A program made the position numbers and the translations under genes. From positions 62,001 to 126,000 of the forward strand of contig NZ_LR027601.1 in NCBI RefSeq assembly GCF_900605495.1: a stretch of DNA of 64,000 nucleotides, given 5' to 3'. The notes beneath the pieces are model-generated. The model did no database searches, was not told the DNA's origin, and saw nothing but the letters and a program-made list of their open reading frames with translations. This document shows, piece by piece, positions 24,327-32,617 of this stretch (its first letter is position 1; each line of letters opens with the position of its first letter). This stretch comes from Bacilliculturomica massiliensis (GTDB lineage Bacteria; Bacillota; Clostridia; Peptostreptococcales; Anaerovoracaceae).

Positions 24327-24779
24327 ATGAATAAAGAGGAGATCAAGAAGATCCTGCCCCACAGGGAACCCATGCTTCTGGTGGAAGAGGCGGAGCTGGC
24401 GGACATTCCCGAGGCGGAGGGCCAGGGGAAAAAAGCCGTGGGCAGATATACGGTCAAAGGGGACGAGTGGTTCCTGCAGGGCCACTTTCCGGGAAACCCT
24501 GTGGTCCCCGGCGTAATACTGTGCGAGATGATGGCGCAGACCTGCTGCGTGCTGCTGTCGGAGAGCCCCATGGGGGACGGCGCAGACAGCGCGGCTCTGC
24601 CCATGTTTACGGGACTGACCAACGTAAAATTCAAGCGGCCCGTAAAGCCGGGAGACGTTCTGACGCTGGAATGCACCATCGAGCGGGTGAAAGAGCCTTT
24701 TTACTTTGCGAAGGGAAAAGGAAGCGTGGACGGAAAGCTCTGTGTCAGCGGAGAGTTCTCTTTCGCGCTGGTGAAATAA
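24327..24779 (+). CDS. fabZ: 3-hydroxyacyl-ACP dehydratase
   Basis: 150 residues from MNKEEIKKILPHREPMLLVEEA; the earlier in-frame start at 24261 lies within the tandem repeat and is rejected. Hotdog fold with catalytic His in LQGHFPGNPVVPGVI and Glu in LCEMMAQ. It dehydrates 3-hydroxyacyl-ACP to trans-2-enoyl-ACP. No FabA or FabM is seen, so if this cell makes unsaturated fatty acids for Cfa, FabZ/FabF or the NMO-like protein may be involved (inference). Confidence 0.96.
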   Translation: MNKEEIKKILPHREPMLLVEEAELADIPEAEGQGKKAVGRYTVKGDEWFLQGHFPGNPVVPGVILCEMMAQTCCVLLSESPMGDGADSAALPMFTGLTNVKFKRPVKPGDVLTLECTIERVKEPFYFAKGKGSVDGKLCVSGEFSFALVK

Positions 24780-24855
24780 GACCGGAGAGCGGAGGCGCAG
24801 CCGGCTCGTCAGGTATTTACTGTAAACTTAGGGTAAGAAAGACCGGGGTAACGTA

Positions 24856-26199
24856 ATGTTTTCAAAAATATTGATCGCGAACAGGGGAGAGATCGCCGTG
24901 CGGATCATCCGGGCCTGTAAGGAGATGGGGATCGCAACGGTCGCCGTCTTTTCCGAGGCCGACAGGGACGCGCTGCACGTGAGTCTGGCGGACGAGAGCG
25001 TCTGCATCGGAGGACCTTCTCCCAAGGACAGCTATCTGAATATGAACGCGGTTCTGTCCGCGGCGGTGGTGACGGGAGCGGAAGCGATCCATCCCGGCTA
25101 CGGTCTGCTGTCGGAAAATCCGAAGTTTGCCAGGCTATGCGAGGAATGCAGGATCGCGTTTATCGGGCCAAAGTCGGAAGTCATCGAACTGCTGGGCGAT
25201 AAGGATCAGGCCAGAAAGACCATGCAGAAGGCCGGGGTAACGGTAATTCCCGGCTGCGACGTGGTAGCCAGCCTGGAGGAGGCAAAGCGTGAGGCGGAAC
25301 GCATCGGCTTTCCGCTGCTGGTGAAAGCCAGAGCCGGCGGCGGCGGACGGGGGATCCGTCTGGTCAGGGAGGCGTCCGAACTGGAGATGGCCTATCAGAC
25401 CGCCACGGCGGAGGCCCAGGGCGCTTTTGGAGACGGAGCCGTCTACATGGAGCGTTTTCTGTCGCCTTCCAAGCACATCGAAATGCAGATCCTGTGCGAC
25501 AGGGCGGGAAATGTAGTCTGCCTGGGAGAACGGGAGTGTTCCATCCAGCGGAAGAATCAGAAGCTGCTGGAGGAGAGTCCTTCCCCTTCTATGGACGAGG
25601 AGACGCGGAGAAAGATGATGGATCAGGCGGTGAGAGCCGCTAAGGCTTCTCATTATGAGAATGCGGGGACCATCGAGTTTCTCATGGACGAGGACCGCAA
25701 TTTTTATTTTATGGAGATGAATACCCGACTGCAGGTGGAACACACGGTCACGGAGATGGTGACCGGCGTGGACCTGGTGAAATGGCAGATCCGCGTGGCC
25801 TCCGGGCTGGAGCTGGATTTCACCCAGGAGGATGTACAGATCTCGGGGAGCGCCATCGAGTGCCGGATCAACGCGGAGGATCCCCGACAGGATTTCCGCC
25901 CTCAGGCAGGCCGCATCACGCTGCTCCACGTGCCGGGAGGACCCTGGGTACGCTTCGATACCGCCATCTATCAGGACTATACGGTGCCGCCCTTCTACGA
26001 TTCCATGATCGGGAAGCTGGTGGTCTACGCCAAGACCAGGGAAGAAGCGATCAGAAAGATGAAGGCGGCCCTCTGCGAACTGGTCATCGAAGGGATCACC
26101 GTGAACAGCGAACTGCAGCTGGCGATCTTGTCCGACGAGCGGTTCGAAGTGGGAAATTACAATACGGATTTTATCAAAAGTCTGGATATGAATTTTTAG
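24856..26199 (+). CDS. accC: Acetyl-CoA carboxylase, biotin carboxylase subunit
   Basis: 447 residues, full length. ATP-grasp enzyme that carboxylates the biotin on AccB with bicarbonate. N-terminal FSKILIANRGEIAVRIIRACKEMGI, GYGLLSENPKFA, the glycine-rich loop KARAGGGGRGIRLV, EFLMDEDRNFYFMEMNTRLQVEHTVTEMVTGVDLV and a C-terminal domain ending near SDERFEVGNYNTDFI. It sits 76 nt after fabZ. An unusually weak RBS region (GGGGTAACGTA) precedes the ATG. Confidence 0.97.
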   Translation: MFSKILIANRGEIAVRIIRACKEMGIATVAVFSEADRDALHVSLADESVCIGGPSPKDSYLNMNAVLSAAVVTGAEAIHPGYGLLSENPKFARLCEECRIAFIGPKSEVIELLGDKDQARKTMQKAGVTVIPGCDVVASLEEAKREAERIGFPLLVKARAGGGGRGIRLVREASELEMAYQTATAEAQGAFGDGAVYMERFLSPSKHIEMQILCDRAGNVVCLGERECSIQRKNQKLLEESPSPSMDEETRRKMMDQAVRAAKASHYENAGTIEFLMDEDRNFYFMEMNTRLQVEHTVTEMVTGVDLVKWQIRVASGLELDFTQEDVQISGSAIECRINAEDPRQDFRPQAGRITLLHVPGGPWVRFDTAIYQDYTVPPFYDSMIGKLVVYAKTREEAIRKMKAALCELVIEGITVNSELQLAILSDERFEVGNYNTDFIKSLDMNF

Positions 26200-26301
26200 A
26201 GACGGGACGCAGGCAGCGGCTGCACCAGAGGGCCGGGCCGTACCGCCGGCCTGCATACAGACAAGGCGGCGGTCAAATGAAGTTTGCAAGAGGTTATTGA
26301 T

Positions 26302-27183
26302 ATGTTAAAAAAAGGGTTGTTTCGGAAACCGAAAAATCAGCTGGAGGATTACGGAAAGACGTCAGTCAGAGAGATGCGCGAGCAGCATCCGGAGGTCCCC
26401 GACGATATGTTCCTCAGCTGTCCCGCCTGCAAGGGCACAATGCTTGCGGAGGATGTGAATCAGAACTGCGGAGTATGTCCCAAGTGCGGGCACCATTTTA
26501 AGATCAAGGTCAGAGAGCGTATGGAGATCCTGTTGGATCCGGGCTCCTTTGCCGAACTGGACGCGGAAATGACCTCGCGCAATCTCATCGAATTTCCGGG
26601 GTATGACAAAAAGCTGCAGAGCGCCAGAAATGTCAGCGGCGAGAAAGAAGGCGTGGTCTGCGGCACCGCTGCCATAGGCGGATTTCCCTGCGCCGTATTT
26701 TTCATGAACGGAGATTTCATGATGGGGAGCATGGGGACCGTGGTAGGCGAAAAGATCGCGCGTATCTTTGAATACGCGGCGGAGCGCCAACTTCCTGTGA
26801 TCGGCTGGACCGTGTCCGGCGGCGCGCGGATGCAGGAGGGGATCCTCTCCCTGATGCAGATGGCAAAGACCAGCGGAGCCGTCAAACGGCACAGCGACAG
26901 AGGACTGCTGTACGTTACGGTGCTCACCGATCCCACTACCGGGGGCGTGACCGCCAGCTTCGCCATGGAGGGGGACGTGATCCTGGCGGAACCGGGAGCC
27001 CTCATCGGCTTTGCGGGACCGCGGGTCATAGAGCAGACTATAAGGCAGAAGCTGCCGGAGGGCTTTCAGAGAGCGGAGTTCCTGCTGGAAAAGGGCTTTG
27101 TGGACGCCATCGTAAAGCGGCAGGACCAGCGGGAATATCTCAGGTCTCTGCTGGCTCTTCACAGTAAGGAGGTGCTGGTCTGA
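26302..27183 (+). CDS. accD: Acetyl-CoA carboxylase carboxyltransferase subunit beta
   Basis: 293 residues from MLKKGLFRKPKNQ; an upstream TTG at 26284 is possible but less likely. The four-Cys zinc ribbon CPACKGTMLAED...CGVCPKCGHHF covers about residues 36-60, followed by the crotonase-fold carboxyltransferase domain (GGARMQEGILSLMQMAKTS; PTTGGVTASFAMEGDVILAEP; GFAGPRVIEQTIRQKLPEGFQ). With AccA it transfers carboxyl from biotin to acetyl-CoA. The stop codon overlaps the accA ATG by 1 nt. Confidence 0.97.
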   Translation: MLKKGLFRKPKNQLEDYGKTSVREMREQHPEVPDDMFLSCPACKGTMLAEDVNQNCGVCPKCGHHFKIKVRERMEILLDPGSFAELDAEMTSRNLIEFPGYDKKLQSARNVSGEKEGVVCGTAAIGGFPCAVFFMNGDFMMGSMGTVVGEKIARIFEYAAERQLPVIGWTVSGGARMQEGILSLMQMAKTSGAVKRHSDRGLLYVTVLTDPTTGGVTASFAMEGDVILAEPGALIGFAGPRVIEQTIRQKLPEGFQRAEFLLEKGFVDAIVKRQDQREYLRSLLALHSKEVLV

Positions 27184-28034
27184 TGGAATTGATCAAAAAT
27201 CTGCCGGAGATGGACGAGGGGGACGATGCGCGCAGAATGGACGCGTATAAGCGGGTGGCGGCATCCAGAGCCAAGGGCCGTCCCACGGGCATGGATTTTA
27301 TTGAAAATCTGATCATCGATTTTATGGAATTTCACGGGGACCGGCGCTACGGAGACGATCCGGCGTTGGTGGCCGGCGTGGGAAAGCTGAAGAACATGCC
27401 GGTGACGGTCATCGCTATGGAAAAAGGCCATTCCACCAAGGAGAAAGTGAAGCGCAATTTCGGCTCCATGCATCCGGAGGGCTATCGAAAAGCGCTGAGG
27501 CAGATGAAGCTGGCGGAGAAATTCGGCCGGCCGGTCATCTGCATCGTGGACACTTCGGGAGCTTACTGCGGGATCCAGGCAGAGGAGAGGGGACAGGGCC
27601 AGGCCATCGCTGAAAACCTGATGGAGATGATGACGCTGCGCACGCCGATCATCACGCTGTTTATCGGAGAAGGCGGCAGCGGCGGCGCGCTGGGCATGGC
27701 TGTGGCGGATCAGGTCTGGATGCTGGAAAACTCCTTTTATTCCGTGATCTCTCCGGAGGGCTGCGCCAGCATTCTGTGGAAGGACGCTTCTAAAATGAAA
27801 GAGGCTGCGGAGAGTCTGCGGCTGACAGCCCGGGATCTGAAAGAACTGGGCGTGGCCGAAAAGGTCATCCGCGAGCCGGAGATGGAAAAAGATTTTAAGA
27901 AGGTCTACTATCTTCTCGAAGATCTGCTGTACGACGCCTTTCAGAAGAGCAAAAAGCTTCCGGTGGAGGAACTGCTGGAACAGCGGTATGAGAAGTTCAG
28001 AAAAATCGGCAGACAGCAGGCAGACGGGCGGTAA
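27183..28034 (+). CDS. accA: Acetyl-CoA carboxylase carboxyltransferase subunit alpha
   Basis: 283 residues, the short form typical of Firmicutes. DEGDDARRMDAYKRVAASRAKGRPTG, GDRRYGDDPALVAGVGKL, the family block FGSMHPEGYRKALRQMKLAEKF, DTSGAYCGIQAEERGQGQAIAENL and GEGGSGGALGMAVADQVWMLENSFYSVISPEGCASILWKD. It shares 1 nt with accD and closes the fatty acid cluster, followed by a terminator. Confidence 0.97.
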   Translation: MELIKNLPEMDEGDDARRMDAYKRVAASRAKGRPTGMDFIENLIIDFMEFHGDRRYGDDPALVAGVGKLKNMPVTVIAMEKGHSTKEKVKRNFGSMHPEGYRKALRQMKLAEKFGRPVICIVDTSGAYCGIQAEERGQGQAIAENLMEMMTLRTPIITLFIGEGGSGGALGMAVADQVWMLENSFYSVISPEGCASILWKDASKMKEAAESLRLTARDLKELGVAEKVIREPEMEKDFKKVYYLLEDLLYDAFQKSKKLPVEELLEQRYEKFRKIGRQQADGR

Positions 28035-28093
28035 AGAGCCGGTGTGAGACGGGAAAAAGAGAGATATGCTTCCTGTGAAGAATAACAATAGAT

Positions 28094-28133
28094 GGAGCGC
28101 CGCGGCGGGGAACGCTGGGGGCGCTCCTTTTTT
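28094..28133 (+). terminator. Terminator of the fatty acid cluster
   Basis: GGAGCGCC (28094-28101) pairs with GGCGCTCC (28120-28127), followed by TTTTTT, 60 nt after accA. Confidence 0.9.
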
Positions 28134-28383
28134 ACGTCTTTGACGCCGTCTGCAGTTTTTTTGGAATCCGGGAATTCCGTCAGGATCTCGGGGCGGACCG
28201 AAGGTCTCATCCTGGAGCTATGGGCGGCCGGAAATTTCGCTGTGCCGGGCGGGCCGACGGCGCTTTCGGAAGCTGTCTGCCCCGCTGGCGCGTCACCCTG
28301 CGGGGAGGGGGCGGTGGCGGGTCCGTCGGATTTTGATGTTTGGAATGGGCGAGGGGACTGAGTACGGCCTGGATTATTTAATA
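28134..28383. other. Gene-free spacer
   Basis: GC-rich DNA between the accA terminator and the next promoter. An 89-codon frame at 28092-28361 overlaps the terminator, has no RBS and resembles nothing known. I see no RNA motif. Confidence 0.5.
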
Positions 28384-28412
28384 TTGACAATATTTTGCGG
28401 CGGGACTACAAT
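28384..28412 (+). promoter_or_regulatory. Promoter of the hydroxyacid dehydrogenase gene
   Basis: TTGACA (28384-28389), 17-nt spacer, TACAAT (28407-28412), followed by an AT-rich start region. Confidence 0.8.
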
Positions 28413-28524
28413 TAAATTATAAATAATCGGAATATTTTATTCCGCAATGTGGAATCGAGGTAGATCGAAAAAGATCTTTGGCTGGCGCGGAAACGCTGCG
28501 GGCGGAGCAGGTAACGGAGGAGGA

Positions 28525-29430
28525 ATGACTTTGTTTAAGAAATTAGTAGCCATCGAGCCGGTGAATATCACCCCCGAATGCAAGAGCGAACTGGCAGATT
28601 ATGCGGAAGAACTGACATTTTACGACGATATGCCCAAGGACAACGGGGAGATCATCCGGCGCATCGGCGATGCGGATGCGGTGCTGGTGAGCTACACCAG
28701 CCGCATTGACGGGGAAGTCCTGAAGGCCTGTCCCGGCGTTCGCTATGTGGGCATGTGCTGCAGCCTTTACGCCCCGGAGGCCGCTAATGTGGACATACGC
28801 ACGGCGGACAGTCTGGGGATCGTGGTGAAGGGCGTCAGGGACTACGGCGACGAGGGCGTGCCGGAGTATGTGGTCAGCGAACTGGTACGGCTGCTCCACG
28901 GATTCGGCGGCGTCATGTGGAAAGACGCGCCCATGGAACTGACCGGCGTCAATATCGGCGTGATGGGGCTGGGGACCAGCGGGACCTTCGTGGCCAGAGC
29001 GCTGCGGTTCTTCGGCGCCAACGTCTATTATTATACGCGGACGAGAAAGGAAGATCTGGAGAAGGAGCTGGGGCTGGTCTACCTGTCTAAGGAAGAGCTG
29101 CTGAAGAAGGTGGATATTCTCTGCACCTGTCTCAACAAGAACGTGATCCTGCTGGACGAGGAGGCGTTCAAAACGTTCGGAGACGGAAAGATCCTCGTAA
29201 ACACGTCCATCGCTCCGTCCCACGAGATCGGCGCGCTGAAGAAGTGGCTGAAGAACCCGGGCAATTTCGCGCTCTGCGATACGGTGGGCGGTCTGGGGGA
29301 TCCGGAACTGGCTTCCTTCCCCAACGTCTTCTGCGGCGGCGGTCCGGCGGCGGGCACCACCTCGCTGGCCAAAGTACGGCTCAGCCGGAAGGTGATCGAC
29401 AATATAAAGAACTTCCTGGAAAACAGATAG
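28525..29430 (+). CDS. D-isomer-specific 2-hydroxyacid dehydrogenase family protein
   Basis: 301 residues from MTLFKKLVAIEPVNITPEC (RBS GGAGGAGG immediately upstream; the earlier in-frame ATG at 28447 has none). The NAD-binding domain has the motif GVNIGVMGLGTSGTFVARALRFFGANVYYY. The family's catalytic Arg/Glu/His are not all obvious: VNTSIAPSHEIGALKKWL replaces the usual ARG-type segment, and CDTVGG stands where D.E.P. is common. It may be a divergent dehydrogenase or a non-catalytic family member. It is monocistronic between its own promoter and terminator. Confidence 0.8.
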   Translation: MTLFKKLVAIEPVNITPECKSELADYAEELTFYDDMPKDNGEIIRRIGDADAVLVSYTSRIDGEVLKACPGVRYVGMCCSLYAPEAANVDIRTADSLGIVVKGVRDYGDEGVPEYVVSELVRLLHGFGGVMWKDAPMELTGVNIGVMGLGTSGTFVARALRFFGANVYYYTRTRKEDLEKELGLVYLSKEELLKKVDILCTCLNKNVILLDEEAFKTFGDGKILVNTSIAPSHEIGALKKWLKNPGNFALCDTVGGLGDPELASFPNVFCGGGPAAGTTSLAKVRLSRKVIDNIKNFLENR

Positions 29431-29455
29431 CCCCCGGCTGTAACATGCGGATCAT

Positions 29456-29495
29456 AAAAAAACCCCTGCCAACTCATTGGATGGCAGGGGTTTTA
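29456..29495. terminator. Bidirectional terminator
   Basis: AAAACCCCTGCCA and TGGCAGGGGTTTT form a 13-bp stem with A-run and T-run on either side, between the convergent dehydrogenase and SLH genes. It serves both. Confidence 0.92.
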
Positions 29496-29504
29496 TCTTT
29501 ACGC

Positions 29505-32210
29505 TTATTCTGTGGTCCACGTCACGGAGCTCGTGGGGATGGTGTGCTCGCCGGATCTGGTCCGGAAGCGTTTGTTCCTCACCGTGATGGTGTATTTGGT
29601 ATCGGAGGACAGTCTCTCCGTGGGCTTGAGAGTGATCTCGTAGTTGCTGGTGTCGTAGTACGCTTTGAATTCCACATCGTCGCCGTCCTCGTCCTCGAAG
29701 GTGATGCAGTCTTCGACGTCGCGGTTTCTCCCGCTGGAGATGGAGTCGCCGTTATAGAATTCCACCCGCTGGGAGAAGGTGATGACCGGTTCTTCATAGC
29801 GGTCTACATTCTTCTTTCCATCCCGGGGATAGAAGCTTACGTAATCGCTGGATTCCTTCTTGTCGCCGGTGGTCCAGGTGACGGACACGCCGGGGACCTT
29901 GTCGCCTTTTTTCGCTGTGCGGATCGACTTGGAGGCGATGCCCAGATAGTACACGGTCTCCTCCTTCAGATCGTCTTCCGGAGTGACGGTGATGACCTTT
30001 TTGGCGCTGTCGATGGAGGCGCTGAAGTCCACGTCCTTGCCGCTGGAGCTTTTCAGGCGCAGGATGACGATATCCTGCAGGTCCTTGTTAGTGATCTCGG
30101 AACCGTCGTAGCATTCCATCTTCTCGGAGAATGTGATCTGCGGCTGGATATCCAGCGCGATGCTCTTCTTGTTGTTCTTCGGCGAGAAGGAGACGTAATC
30201 GCTGGCGTCTACATCGTCGTCGCCGTTGCCGGTGGTCCAGGTGACGGAGGCCGCCGGGACCACGGTGCCCTTGGAGGCGGTCTTCAGAGCTTTGGAATCC
30301 ACTGCCAGATAATACTTGGTGTCCTCATCCAGCTTTTCGTCGGGCACGATGGTGACGGTCTCTTTATCGCTGCTGATGGTGGCCTCAAATTTTACGTTGG
30401 CGCCGCCGGAGCTGCCTTCCCGGAAGATGATGATGTCCTCCAGGTCCCGGTCTTTGACCGAGGTGCCGTCATAGCACAGCATGGCTTCGGTGAACTCGAT
30501 CTTCGGTTCCACGCTGGTGGAAACGTTTTTCGCCCCGTCCTTGGGGGTGAAGATCATATAATCGCTGACGCTGCTGCTTCCGCCGCTGGCGTCGCCGGTG
30601 GTGAACCAGGAAGTAAACGCGTTGTTGGCGTTGCCGTTTGCGTCGGCCAGTTCCGCCTTGTCGATGGAGATATAGTATTTGGTATCGTCGTCCAATTCTT
30701 CATCCGGCGTGATGGTGATGACTTTCTTGTCGGAATCGATGGTACCGGTAAATTCCACTTTGCCGCCGTTGGAACTGTTTTTGCGCAGCTCTACAAAATC
30801 CTGAATGTCGGACCGGGAAATGGTGCTGCCGCTGTACAGCTTCATGGGGCTGCTGAAAGTGAGCGTAATGATCGCGTCCACTTTTACTTCCGTCTTGCCG
30901 TTGGTGGGGCTCACCTTGATGGTAGTGCGGGCGTCGGACTTCGTGGGAGCCGTTACATTAGCGCCCAGCGTGATGGTGCCGGGTTTTGTCTCGTAGGTAA
31001 TGCCGCTGGCGTTGGCCGTCAGCTTGGAGATCTTGCCGGTTCCGTAGAAGGAGACTGCCGAGGCCGCTGTGGCCTGAGAGACCGTGGTCCCGCTTTCCGC
31101 AGTGAAGGCGGAGCCGGCCGCGCTGCTCCCCGCCGTCAGCGCTGTCACAGTGCCGGAAGCCAGGGTGACGTCGGAGGAGGACCCGTCAAGGGAGACCTTG
31201 GGGAAGGTTCCGTTCAAAGTCACCTGCGCATTTTTGACGATGCTCACATTGGCGAAGCCGGAGCCGTAGGTGGCGTCTCCTGAAAGCGAGGAGGTCTGCA
31301 GCGCCGTTGTGTTGGCAACGGAAGCGTTTTTCACGTACGTTTCTCCCTTGGCTACCACGGATACGTTCTCGTCGTTGTTTTGTATGGTGGCCTGAGAGAC
31401 GCGGCTGTTGGTCAGGGTGATGGTGTCGCCGCCGTTTACGGACAGCGTGCCCAGGACCACGCATTTATTGAGCTCCAGTTTTCCTGAACCGGAGGATTTG
31501 GTCACTGTGACCCCGTTGGAATAGATCGTGTTGGAGAGAGAACTGCCGTTGGCCAGGGAATTGGTGGGCGATTTTACGATGTTCTCCTTTTCCAGCAGAT
31601 TTACAATGACGGTGGCCGCCTGGGCCCGTGTCATATTGTCCTTCGGGTGAAGTTTCTTATCGTTGGTATACACGTTGATATAGCCTTTGCTCACCATGCG
31701 GCTCATGGCCGATCTGGCCCAGGTGGATATATTGTTGTAATCCGGATAGCCGGTGAGCGTGGCGCTGTTGCCGTAGGTGGGCACTACCAGAGAAAGCATG
31801 ATGGCCGCTTCCTGGCGGGTGATCTTCCGGTTGGGCCCGAAGGTTCCGTCGTCATAGCCGTTGGTGTAGCCTGCAGCAACCGCTTTGGATACGTCGCTGT
31901 AATACCAGCCGTCCTTGGCCACGTCTTTGAAGCTCACCGAAGCGGTGGCGGTATTGCCCAGAGCCTCGTTGAGCATGTGGCAGAACTCTGCTCTGGTAAC
32001 GGGATTTTCGGGGCGAAACTCCCCGTTGGAATAGCCGTTTACAATGCCGGCTGCGATGGCTTTTTCTATGTACTTCTGAGCCCAGTGGCCCTTCACGTCT
32101 TTTGGCGTGTCCGCCGCGTAAGACGCGGAACTCGGCGGCAGCGCCGCGGCAAACACCATAACTGCAGCCAGCAGCCCGGTGCACGCTCTTCTGATAAACT
32201 GTTTCCTCAT
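29505..32210 (-). CDS. SLH-domain surface protein with four Ig-like repeats
   Basis: 901 residues from MRKQFIRRACTG (RBS AAGGGGGA). A signal peptide (LLAAVMVFAAALPPSSASYAA) is followed by three SLH modules (about residues 40-220; DVKGHWAQKYIEKAIAAGIVNGYSNGEFRPENPVTRAEF is the first), which bind cell-wall polysaccharide. Next comes a beta-rich Ser/Thr/Gly/Val stretch (about 230-430) and then four SbsA-type Ig-like repeats of about 115 residues, each with a PxxGxKxV...ITLTFSxxM...KVITITPDEELDxxTKYY pattern. It is a predicted cell-surface or S-layer protein. A paralogue lies directly upstream with the same plan and a matching promoter. Confidence 0.93.
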   Translation of the reverse strand: MRKQFIRRACTGLLAAVMVFAAALPPSSASYAADTPKDVKGHWAQKYIEKAIAAGIVNGYSNGEFRPENPVTRAEFCHMLNEALGNTATASVSFKDVAKDGWYYSDVSKAVAAGYTNGYDDGTFGPNRKITRQEAAIMLSLVVPTYGNSATLTGYPDYNNISTWARSAMSRMVSKGYINVYTNDKKLHPKDNMTRAQAATVIVNLLEKENIVKSPTNSLANGSSLSNTIYSNGVTVTKSSGSGKLELNKCVVLGTLSVNGGDTITLTNSRVSQATIQNNDENVSVVAKGETYVKNASVANTTALQTSSLSGDATYGSGFANVSIVKNAQVTLNGTFPKVSLDGSSSDVTLASGTVTALTAGSSAAGSAFTAESGTTVSQATAASAVSFYGTGKISKLTANASGITYETKPGTITLGANVTAPTKSDARTTIKVSPTNGKTEVKVDAIITLTFSSPMKLYSGSTISRSDIQDFVELRKNSSNGGKVEFTGTIDSDKKVITITPDEELDDDTKYYISIDKAELADANGNANNAFTSWFTTGDASGGSSSVSDYMIFTPKDGAKNVSTSVEPKIEFTEAMLCYDGTSVKDRDLEDIIIFREGSSGGANVKFEATISSDKETVTIVPDEKLDEDTKYYLAVDSKALKTASKGTVVPAASVTWTTGNGDDDVDASDYVSFSPKNNKKSIALDIQPQITFSEKMECYDGSEITNKDLQDIVILRLKSSSGKDVDFSASIDSAKKVITVTPEDDLKEETVYYLGIASKSIRTAKKGDKVPGVSVTWTTGDKKESSDYVSFYPRDGKKNVDRYEEPVITFSQRVEFYNGDSISSGRNRDVEDCITFEDEDGDDVEFKAYYDTSNYEITLKPTERLSSDTKYTITVRNKRFRTRSGEHTIPTSSVTWTTE

Positions 32211-32346
32211 ATCTGTCCGTCCCCCTTGCAATGAAAGTCTGAGTCAACTTAACAGGTTTTCACTTTTATTTGACATCTCAAACCATACGTCAGCGCCCGC
32301 GTCCGTAGTCAGAGGACGCAGGATATCATCAAACGTATTATTTTTT

Positions 32347-32398
32347 ACTATATCATTTAGGTGGTGCAAATACAACGAATGTAATGGGAATGTAATGT
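32347..32398 (-). promoter_or_regulatory. Promoter and tandem operator of the first SLH gene
   Basis: On the minus strand TTGTAT (32370-32375), 17-nt spacer, TATAGT (32347-32352). Just upstream of the -35 lie two 11-bp direct repeats (plus-strand GAATGTAATGG 32377-32387 and GAATGTAATGT 32388-32398). TTACAT repeated every 11 bp next to a poor -35 is the layout used by OmpR/PhoB-type response regulators. The same arrangement occurs before the second SLH gene. Confidence 0.7.
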
Positions 32399-32467
32399 TA
32401 CAATTGTTGGACAGGATTCGACGAAAAAACTGTGGGAAGCGAGGAAAAAGCGAGGAAAAAAGGGCGG

Positions 32468-32511
32468 AAAAAACGGCGGAAGATCCGGCCGCCGCGCCGC
32501 ATTTCCGCCGT
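32468..32511 (-). terminator. Terminator of the second SLH gene
   Basis: On the minus strand ACGGCGGAA and TTCCGCCGT pair around a GC-rich loop and are followed by TTTTTT. It lies about 107 nt after the stop of the SLH gene at 32618. Confidence 0.8.
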
Positions 32512-32617
32512 CTTTGTTTTGTTTATTTCTGTCTTTCGATCCGGTGCCGCTGCCGCCCGCCCGGGGAAGGGTCTTCGGACCTCAGGCCCGCCGGACCGCC
32601 CGCATCCAGAACCGGGA

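Noticed and set aside
28092-28361. 89-codon frame after accA
   Set aside because: It starts on the accA terminator stem, has no RBS, and its composition is that of spacer DNA.
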